A stretch of 64,000 nt of DNA, taken from the NCBI GenBank assembly GCA_963971305.1, contig OZ020305.1, positions 11,069,001-11,133,000 of the forward strand. The letters are read 5' to 3'. The stretch's first letter is position 1. Every line of letters begins with the position of its first letter. Below are positions 56,115 to 64,000 of this stretch, piece by piece. Both the position numbers and the translations under genes were made by a program. The notes below the pieces were generated by a model. The model saw only the letters and a program-made list of their open reading frames with translations. It was not told the origin of the DNA and searched no databases. This DNA is from Arcuatula senhousia (Eukaryota; Mollusca; Bivalvia; Mytilida; Mytilidae).

Positions 56115-56275
56115 AGGCTAAAGATTCTCTGCAGCGACTTTTAAGACCCGCTTTGTGCCATGGGTCGTCCAGCCCATGACACACCACCGCCAGTGTTAGC
56201 TGCTCCAGAGTATCCTTTGTTATTGCTGGAGCAGGGCCCATCTTCTGCCACGGGGAGGTACTGGTAGGAATTCTT
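56115..56275 (-). repeat. Dispersed repeat family E copy
   Basis: Complement of 20,230-20,385: TGCAGCGACTTTTAAGACCC, GCCATGGGTCGTCCAGCCCA, TGACACACCACCGCCAGTGT and GGGGAGGTACTGG. Confidence 0.72.
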
Positions 56276-56279
56276 GAAG

Positions 56280-57640
56280 ACGTACTATCGGTATTGCTAT
56301 CGGTAATGACATCCCCACGAACAGTGAAAATGAGTATATTTTAGACTATATACTGTACCATATATATCATATAGCCTCAAATACACTTAATATTTTCACT
56401 GTTGGTGGGGATTTCATATAAACCAGCCTACTTCTGTAATTGACCAATAAGTTTTTGAGAAATCCTCTGGTCTAAGAGTGCTAAATGATTTTTCAATATC
56501 TAGCTGAAACTATGGATAAATCAGCAATGAAATTGCAGGAAACATGCTCTAAAAAGTAAATATTCAATGGACCTATTCAGAAACTCAACTTCCGTACTCG
56601 TAAAATCTGGCTGGACCAATCAACGACGTCGCAGCGTACTCGTAAAAATTGCCTTAGCCAATCGGCGACGTCGTGAACAATCACAATCCCAGAATGCTGT
56701 ACAATTTCTGAATTGGTCCATTCAAAGCACGTAAAAGACAACAGACGTTTTGTAAACGTCAACCCCCAAAGAACAAAAAGTGTGTAAATATTGGTTAATT
56801 ACCAGTATTTCCCGATATGCACTACATGTGTGGCCTTTGCACGACCCCAATTACAAATGGAAGACTTATATAGTGATCACTTTATATATAATTTTTCACA
56901 AACAATTTTGTATGGGATATACATGATATAAGCCTGTAATTACATACCATTTCTAAGACTTGATTTGATACCAGTTATTAAAGTTTAATTTGAACTTGTC
57001 TTTGTTCTTGGTTTCATACTAGCCTTGAATCAAGTGTATCTATCAATAATATATCATTAGAGTATGGCATAGTCTCTTTAATAATGTCGTATAGCCCTTT
57101 TCAAAAAGTCACCCGGAATTCCGATTCCGATTCTTTTGTTTTCATTTTTGCAAGAGTAGTTTCCCTTTGTGGGTCGGCCTCATAGTGTGAACAACGTTGA
57201 GCTAAGGAAAAACATCAATTTATTCCTTTCCGATTTTGGCGTAATTTCCCATTCCCGGTTCAAATAAACTGGTTTGGAGTGAAGTCTTGGATGTTAACGT
57301 ATGTTTTAGTAATTTTAGACTTTGGCAGTCAGATTTAAAATGTTTTAACAAGTTGACGAATTTAGTTAATTTCAACAGATTTTCAATGGAGAGGCCTACC
57401 CGGAAGTCGTTAACCTGTAGTGCATAAGTAAAAGATTTCTCAGGTCTGCACGTCCGGAAAATACTTTCTAAAAAGGACTATAAGGTTATACATGTAACTT
57501 AGTTTCAGGTAAGATTTTTAAATGCATTTCTTCATGTTGACGTCATTGCCTGCATTTCGTCATGTAGTAATCCCGTATTGGTATGGATAGAAAAGCCTTG
57601 ACTTATTAAAAAAATACAGGGTTTACAGCAAACGGATTTC
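56280..57640. other. Non-coding stretch
   Basis: Contains a local direct duplication (CGTACTCGTAAAATCTGGCT against CGTACTCGTAAAAATTGCCT, each followed by CCAATCNNCGACGTCG; 56,590-56,675). Otherwise nothing recognised. Confidence 0.45.
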
Positions 57641-57642
57641 CA

Positions 57643-57944
57643 TCATATCGAGTTAGATATTTGTCAAATAAGGGAACGAGTATTTGCAAGTTTCCTTTTG
57701 ACAAATATCTAACGAGTGTGATAACAATCTATATCTAACTACGGTGTCACGCGCGGATAACCAATAAAATCTTGGAAATTGAATATCTCATTGTGCGGAG
57801 TGGGATACGCAAAATTCTCTAACTGTTGTGCAATATTATCTAGTTCTCGCGAGATGAGACTATTTTGCGTATCACACTCCGCACGATGTGATATTCAATT
57901 TCAAGTCATTTGATTGGCTGTCCGCGCGAGACACCACAGTTAGA
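57643..57944. mobile_element. Tandem foldbacks (two hairpins)
   Basis: 57,643-57,723 is a hairpin (ATCGAGTTAGATATTTGTCA with its complement TGACAAATATCTAACGAGTG). 57,734-57,944 is a larger foldback: TCTAACTACGGTGTCACGCG, then TTGAATATCTCATTGTGCGG and ATACGCAAAA, inverted on the right, centred on CTAGTTCTCGCGAGATGAGA. Confidence 0.82.
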
Positions 57945-58220
57945 TACGCATCTTGTAAAAAGCGTGCTTACTTTTGTTTGAACCGCTGTTGATCGGACAA
58001 AATATATCCAAAATGCACTAAAACGTGTGTTTCATTATAAATAGGCGATAATGAAATGTCTACTTTTAATTACAATTGATTATAAAAAGGTACTTTTTTA
58101 TTTGACTACTTTTTTCACATGTTTGCTTAACAATATACATTATAGGATTATTTTTCTGTGAGTTTTAATTAAATAAGTAAGTTTGGGCCTATACTTCATG
58201 TAAGACAGTTAGAGAAAAGG

Positions 58221-58410
58221 GTTTCACAACTACAAGTGATCAGATACGGATTTTTATCACACTCGTTAGATATTTGTCAAAGAAAACTCGCAAATGCTCG
58301 TTTCCTAATTTGACAAATATCTAACTCGATGTGATAAAAATCCGTATCTCATCACTTGCAGTTGTGAAACCTGTATTAGTCCCATCTCGCGAGAACTAGA
58401 TAATATTGCA
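58221..58410. mobile_element. 150-bp foldback related to the 57.6-kb hairpin
   Basis: 58,221-58,370: GTTTCACAACTACAAGTGAT then CGGATTTTTATCACACTCGT and TAGATATTTGTCAAA, inverted to GTTGTGAAAC at 58,370. Its inner arms are the same sequence as the 57,643-57,723 hairpin. Followed by CATCTCGCGAGAACTAGATA, the complement of the centre of the 57,734 foldback. The two loci appear to be pieces of one composite element in opposite orientation. Confidence 0.85.
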
Positions 58411-58419
58411 GAATAGTAA

Positions 58420-59755
58420 GAACAAAACAATGGCGTACGATCAAAGTATCATAGCATTTGACATTTCTGTTGCATTTTTCAGTCATATGCATTTCTGTAC
58501 ACTATTGATACAGCTCCATATATGGAAATGAATCATATTTCTTTAAATCAATAAATCATTGTAAAAAAATACAGCAGATGTACAATGTACCAAGAAACAA
58601 AACCTAAAGAGTGTATTGCTTTTCTAAACTGTATCGATGCTATATGTACTTGTATGACGGAGTTACATGTACATTTCCTTGGTGGTACGTACAAATGTTT
58701 ACGTCGTTTTGCCAATGTATATTAAAATGCATTATAGCAAATTAGTATGGCCTTGAAAATCCTGGTATTTAAAGCATTTGTAATTGCTTTTAGAATAAAA
58801 ATTTCTACATATTACTTTAGAATAATGTTATCCTATACGATATGTTTATTGTAACGAAAGTATTCATTTCTACATCGTTTAGCAAGAATTATATAAATTG
58901 GTCGTTTAAAGTTTCTCATTATAAGATTCCCCACGTTAAATTAAACAGTATTTTAATCAATAAGATCAACAATTTGTTTTTAATTTATTTCTTATAGGAT
59001 TACAAAATTTGATGTTTATTTTATGTGTTTAAGATTAGAGAAAATAACAGTTTAAGTTAGAAAAACATCATAATATTCAATCTATTGTATTTTGTATGGT
59101 AGGAATAAAGCCCTTGATTCGTGAAATTAGTTGTGGTTACTCTTAAGGAAGAAATTAGTAAATACATGTAAAACTGCTAAAAAGAGACTGAGAATCTTAA
59201 ATCCAATGTCATGATCATGCATGTGCTTAAATATAGTCACACAAACAAACAAAAGATCGTTAAATAAACAAATCATATAAAGTAAGTAACGCGACGGATA
59301 TGTGTTTCAATGAGCAGAAACTGCTAAGTAACATATGGAGCACCTAAGTTGACTTCCGGTTTTGCTTGCGTAAGTTGACGTTGCTGAGTATTAGATTTTT
59401 TTTCTCAGAGTGGCCGTCTTCAGTGTGTCTTAGTGTTGTTTTAGAAGTTTGTTTTTCTGGACTTTCAAATTCGCATTTCCATTTGGAATTTCGTGCATCT
59501 TTTATATATCATAAAAAAGAAAACAAAAAAGTTATCATATGTCAGTGAGAACATAGTCATGATACATTTTAGAAAACGGTACCATGAAGAAACCCGTCAG
59601 GTTTATCCCCAAACCCAACCTCCATCCCATCCCCTTGAATGATAGCGTTATATGTCACCATTCAACAAAGTATTCAAAAATACATGCAGTCAAACTTATT
59701 GAATATCAAGACGTGGCAAGCTCTTATACATGTATAGATACGTGTAAAACTCTTC
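58420..59755. other. Non-coding stretch, nothing recognised
   Basis: No feature can be supported. Confidence 0.45.
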
Positions 59756-59761
59756 TTGTGT

Positions 59762-60125
59762 TAGAAGCAGAGGTACCGATGGGGTATCCGAATGTCAAAA
59801 GTCCGAAAGGGCAGAGACAAAACCAGTCAACACCAACAAGAACGGGACAAAAACAGACAACACGTAAAACATGGAAACACAAAATAACTGAATATCAATC
59901 AACAACGCGAACTCCAGTCGAAACAAGAGTTAACTCGTGTGCTCCGGAAGAGTAGGCAGTTCCTGCTTGCTATAGCACACCCGTGGCGTTGCCAATAGTC
60001 CATTCAGCGTGTCAAATCCGGTAAAGGAAGACAAAACAACACCCTATGACAAACCAACATCTGCACTCATCTGAGAGATCGAAATCCCATATTTGTCTAT
60101 AAGTGCATGATGTCTTCCGTAAAAT
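59762..60125 (-). pseudogene. Penelope-like element 3' end (family A), well-preserved 3' UTR
   Basis: Nearly complete family A copy: GCAGAGGTACCGATGGGGTA, GTCCGAAAGGGCAGAGACAA, AACTCCAGTCGAAACAAGAG, GTGCTCCGGAAGAGTAGGCA, CCATTCAGCGTGTCAAATCC. On the minus strand the 5' end retains KKFYGRHHALIDKYG and ISISQMSADVGL. It is truncated precisely where an (AAGT)n run begins. Confidence 0.8.
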
Positions 60126-60133
60126 TTCTTGAG

Positions 60134-60162
60134 TGAAGTAAGTAAGTAAGTAAGTAAGTAAA
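60134..60162 (+). repeat. (AAGT)n microsatellite
   Basis: About seven perfect AAGT/GTAA tetramers adjoining the Penelope truncation point. Confidence 0.9.
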
Positions 60163-60544
60163 TGCTTTATTTAAAGAGGCTAACCCAATTAGAACTAGTC
60201 TAATTTTCATTGGGGGCCTCAAAAATATCAAGGTATACATTATATTATATAAATGAAAACAAATACACAATACATCAAAAACAAAAACATATATACAAGA
60301 AGGTATTTTCATGCTAATATGAGAAAGACATTGCCTTAAAAGCTCACGTAGATAATTCCATTGAAAATTTCGAATAATGCCTGGGACGAGATAATTTGGG
60401 ACGATGTGTTACTATTTCCCGCAATTTTTCAGCACGCGCAGACATTTTCGAAAACTTCCGAAAATCGAATGTCCGGACAACCGGAAACAGAATGATTTTT
60501 CTTCCATAGTATTTTGAGTCTCGTGCAATTCGGCATACTTTCTA

Positions 60545-60822
60545 CATTAGAGAGCTCGCTACGCTCGCATATTATTTTTACACCAACTCTCAATAGCAGT
60601 AATATCATTTTGTAACGTGAAATCAATATTTTCAAACTTTTTGTCACGATAATGAAGGGTAGAATCATCTGCATATAAATCTACATTTGATTGACTTACA
60701 TGTAAAGGCATGTCGTTTATGTAAACTAAAAATAGAAGAGGTCCTAGTATCGAACCTTGGGGTACTCCGTAGTAAATGAATTCTCTGCTAGACTTTAAGC
60801 TGGAAAAGACAGCAACCAAGGA
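60545..60822 (-). pseudogene. Non-LTR reverse transcriptase fragment (CR1/L2/jockey-like)
   Basis: Minus strand 60,819-60,559 reads GVPQGSILGPLLFLVYINDM then VDLYADDSTLH and LQNDITAIESWCKNN, i.e. RT motifs 4-5 with the catalytic YADD and the following QNDL-like helix. About 86 codons, no start of its own. It abuts a Penelope fragment at about 60,815-60,830, so the two RT types lie head to tail in one orientation. After RA the frame shifts and similarity fades. Confidence 0.82.
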
Positions 60823-60824
60823 GC

Positions 60825-61860
60825 AACATAACCCTGTGTGAGCAATTTTTGCGTCAGACGTGTTGCTCTGCTAAGGAAATCGATGTAAGTCCTGCACGCT
60901 ATGGAGTAACGAATCAATTGAGATACGTAAACTCCATAAGCTGGAGCGGACGGAATGTTGCTACACTAGAAGGGAAAGTTGAAGTCATCACGTTTGTCAA
61001 AGAGCCTTGTTGAAAGTCTTCTTTGAGAGTCAATTTCGAGATGTAGATCTAAATATGAAGCAGACTTTCTAGAATCCGTTGTGTCCTTTATCCCAAGCTC
61101 CTTGGGATATATGGGATGGAGAAAGTCACCAAATCGAGAATTGTTTAGTGAAAGGACATCATCAATATAACGGAACGTGAGGTTGAAAGAGAGAGCTAGT
61201 CTACGGTCTTTTTTGTCTAGAAGAGATTGCAAGAAGTTTGCTTCATATGAATGAAAAAAACAAATCAGCAAGAAAAGGTTCACAATTAGTGCCCATTGGA
61301 ATCCCTATTGTTTTCTGAAAAACACGTCCACCAAACTGAACAAATATGTTGTCAATAAGAAAGTTGAGCATGTCGATTATTTGGTCTTCTGTAAATTTGT
61401 TCTTTTTCTTAGACTCATTGACGACAAAGTAAGTCTTGGTATAATCGACTACAAGAAATTTGTACCTGCGTTTTCCATTCTTTTTGAAAAAGCTTCGTTT
61501 AATCAGCTGTGCCAATCGCGATTTCAGTTGTTCGTGTGGAATAGAAGTGTAAAGTGTGGAGAAATCGAATGTTTTGATGCTGTAACAAAATGAAACTGAT
61601 TTAGAGTTAAGAATCTCCATCAGTTCTTTCGAATTCTTCAGGATCCACATTTGATTGACACCATTTCTAGAATAATATTTCTGGAGGCCGGATTTTATTG
61701 CCGTAAGCATGGTAAGTATTGAAGTCAACAGAACTGAAAGAGGTTTAGTTGTACATTCAGATGACCCTGCAATGAAGCGCTGTTTGTATGGATTTTTATG
61801 TAATTTGGGAATCCAATACAGGGATGGAATGTCATCATTGTTTATCAAAAAAGGTATGTC
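60825..61860 (-). pseudogene. Penelope-like element reverse transcriptase, frameshifted
   Basis: Minus strand: IPSLYWIPKLHKNPYKQRFI, AGSSECTTKPLS, then FDFSTLYTSIPHEQL, GIPMGTNCEPFLADLF, and after a frameshift SYEANFLQSLLDKKDR, LTFRYIDDVLSLNN (catalytic YIDD), SASYLDLHLEID and RDDFNFPF. Beyond a stop the sequence continues with NIPSAPAYGVYVSQLIRYS and LTQKLLTQGYVAP (60,960-60,825). These are diagnostic Penelope RT blocks (IPKLHKxP, GIPMGTNCxPLLADLF, YxDD, YLDL). The 5' end and the C-terminal KFYGRH block are missing. A run of seven T on the sense strand near 61,252-61,258 is one base too long for continuity. Confidence 0.9.
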
Positions 61861-61899
61861 GTGTCATCAAGTGCAGGTGCTCCAAAAAAGTATATTTAC

Positions 61900-62240
61900 A
61901 AGTTAAAAGGTACAGGTTAAAAACATGGTTGCTGTGGTCTACGACATAGGTGTGACTCTTGTCTCCGGGTGGGAGTGATGGTGGTGTCATTGTCCTGTAT
62001 GATGTTGCATGGTAGTCGATTCCAGTCTCTTATTGTTCATGGGAAGAAACTGTTGTCTTACACTGAAGTATTACACTGTGGTTGCAGGATGTTGTAAACA
62101 TGACAGTGTCTGGTTTGTCTGGTTTCTACGAGGAAATATTGTGGTATCTCTGCGACTACGTGATGGTTTAGAATCTTATGAAAGAGGATTGACTTTCAGA
62201 CCATCTCCTCTTCTTGACTCTAAAATACTATCACTCACAT
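61900..62240 (-). pseudogene. LINE ORF2 C-terminal fragment (CR1/L2-like)
   Basis: On the minus strand, across frameshifts, RDSILESRRGDGLK, RRNQTNQTLSC and then TIRDWNRLPCNI follow the usual order of the CR1/L2 C-terminus (SRRR..RL, a RxxxNxxxY segment, FFPRTIRDWNxLP). It sits directly upstream of the Penelope fragment. Confidence 0.5.
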
Positions 62241-62244
62241 GACC

Positions 62245-63710
62245 CTTCGCTATAAATTGATATTATATAACTAAATTTCAACTGATTAAACATTTTGTTG
62301 AATATTGTTTTGCAAAGTTTGAAGTAAACTAAGTGAAAACACTGCGGGGATATATTTTTTTTTGAAGAGGTTGTTCGGAATATTTAAATACAGTCTTCTC
62401 AGCTGTTTTTAAAGTTTTCGCTCCATTGAGCTGATATATATATATATATTACCAATGGTTGAAAAGTCATTGTTCGCCTAGAGCTTGTTTAATCCATAAA
62501 TTAAACAAATATATCTATTTCATTGCTTCTTGGAGCGTGAACGACTGAATGGAGATCATCTAGATTATCTGAACCTTTTTTTAAATGACAAGATCAAATG
62601 TATCATCTTACAATGTTGCAGCACAGAAGTTGTAATCGAACCAATCACGATCAATTAAGCCAATAGATTCTGCTCGTTACAGAGAACCATCTGGTTTAGT
62701 TAAACAATTATCCCTAGCTTAACAAGACTTTCTGTTAACACTGCATTGCTGACTTCAGTTCGTTTGTTCGTCTTAATAATAACATCGATAACGGAATTTA
62801 AAGTAAATGAACACTTTACGTTGAAGATATGAGATTTAAAACAGTTTGGTGATCCTATCGTAAGGACGCTTAATACAATACAGGAATCTTCAGTTTTCTA
62901 AAGGCTGTAGTTACCCTTCATTAGATATAGGAATCTGTACATCTAAGCAGGAAATATTTAATAAATTTTATATAATTTTTTGCAGTTTGCTTTAAAGATT
63001 TTGAAAGCGAAAATGAAGGTTGGACCTTACGGTGGAAATATTTATTGAATAAGCGGACTTTATCCTTCAATAAAAATAAATGAACCAACGGTTATGGTGA
63101 GTAAATGTAATATTTTGTTTTATTAAGAGTTACAATTTTTAATTGTTAAACTTTGAATTTAATATGTTTTATAATTCGAATAAAGCAGAGATTGACGCAA
63201 GCATTACCTTTTTCGTTACAAATGGCTAAAATAGTGATTGTTTCGTTTTTAAGTGATTTAATTTTGATTTAACAAAAAATGCGGAGACCATTAAAAAAAT
63301 TATGATGCTTCTTTCAAAAAATAACGCATAACAAGAAAAGTTCCATCTATAAAGTCCACAATTAAGCTTTGGACTTAGTATCAATATTTATAAAACTTAA
63401 ATTATACAAAAAAAATATATATATAACCAAGTTTCATGTAAGCACAGTATTTGAAAAATAATGTGGTACAATGTATTAAATCGGACAAACCGAAGACAAC
63501 TGGCTTTGCTTATTTGCTGTATTTCTAGTATAAACAATATTTGATTGTTACCGCTGTAGAATCTGGGCATCATTTCGAGACTAAACAAATCCGCACTTGA
63601 TTGAGTCTGAGAAAAAAAGTAGTTTAACTTTCTCAGATTGAGTTTACAACATGTAAAACTGCTTTTACACGTTAAGTCGACACTGTATTGTTGTATTTGA
63701 GTTGTCAAGA
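62245..63710. other. Non-coding stretch, nothing recognised
   Basis: AT-rich sequence; a (TA)n run at 62,434-62,450 is the only simple repeat noticed. Confidence 0.45.
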
Positions 63711-63713
63711 AAA

Positions 63714-63895
63714 TAGGTTCGTTCCCCGTCGGGTGTCTTTTCGGGAACCAATTTTCCGAGCGCCACTCTTGGTGCCATTTGCTAAAATGTCCTGTGAATG
63801 GTGGGGACAATATCCCATACACATTCGAGTTCTACAAGAGTAGGTCCAAGCGGTCCACGCGCTGCAAAGGCAACTTTCGCAAACTGCAAACAGAA
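63714..63895 (-). CDS. Possible exon of a cysteine-rich secreted protein (unassigned)
   Basis: Minus strand after a plausible acceptor (TTTCTGTTTGCAG) reads CESCLCSAWTAWTYSCRTRM then CMGYCPHHSQDILANGTK and a basic tail. The Cys density and WTAWTYSC pattern faintly resemble a thrombospondin type 1 module (W-x-x-W-x-x-C) and there is an N-glycosylation sequon (NGT). No partner exon is visible in the window, so this may be chance. Confidence 0.25.
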
Positions 63896-64000
63896 ACACG
63901 CGCATATGTAGCACTTTGTTCTAGGATAAAATAAATACTAAGTTTTAAATAAATAAATAGATAAATAAGTTTTTACCAAATAACGCACGGATATAATACA

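Noticed and set aside
1..64000. tRNA, rRNA and snRNA genes
   Set aside because: I looked for A/B box and T-arm patterns and conserved rRNA words and saw none that held up; a tRNAscan-SE or Rfam run would be decisive.

Overview
The window looks like nuclear DNA of a bivalve mollusc, most likely a mussel (Mytilus-like). This is an inference from four things: AT-rich sequence with spliceosomal introns, very few intact genes, several families of Penelope-like and hammerhead-bearing repeats that I associate with bivalves, and a dense mosaic of nested non-autonomous DNA transposons. There is no bacterial-style gene organisation.

Only one host gene is convincing: a CDC25 dual-specificity phosphatase on the minus strand (coding 48,668 down to 45,263, seven coding exons, about 291 residues, complete catalytic domain with HCEFSSER). 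A TATA box, an initiator and a short non-coding first exon can be proposed at about 49.6 kb, and a poly(A) signal at 45.15 kb.

Region by region. 0-8 kb holds a full-length L1/Tx1-type LINE (1,399-7,077) with a 16-bp target-site duplication, two ORFs, a 3' hairpin and an A-rich tail. 8-17 kb holds a 1.6-kb TIR element with 9-bp TSD and hexamer-repeat ends, a broken CR1/L2-like LINE split by a 2.3-kb TIR element that itself carries a 429-bp element, and a decayed hammerhead relative. 19-24 kb has Penelope 3' remnants, a six-copy 171-bp tandem array and a 31-bp minisatellite interrupted by a small TIR element. 25-30 kb has a tandem duplication, a 2.4-kb foldback and another Penelope 3' end. 31-37 kb has a dispersed family (here family F) into which a 1,476-bp Harbinger-like element and a 319-bp insertion are nested. 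40.29-42.12 kb is a head-to-tail array of five 358-bp units, each ending in a complete type I hammerhead ribozyme: a retrozyme-like locus and the most notable object here. 45-50 kb is CDC25. 51-60 kb carries foldbacks and dispersed repeats. 60-62.3 kb is a mosaic of Penelope and non-LTR reverse transcriptase fragments.

The genes do not form a shared pathway. The story is one cell-cycle gene in a transposon-rich region whose nested insertions give a relative chronology. Protein and repeat identities come from motif reading without database searches.
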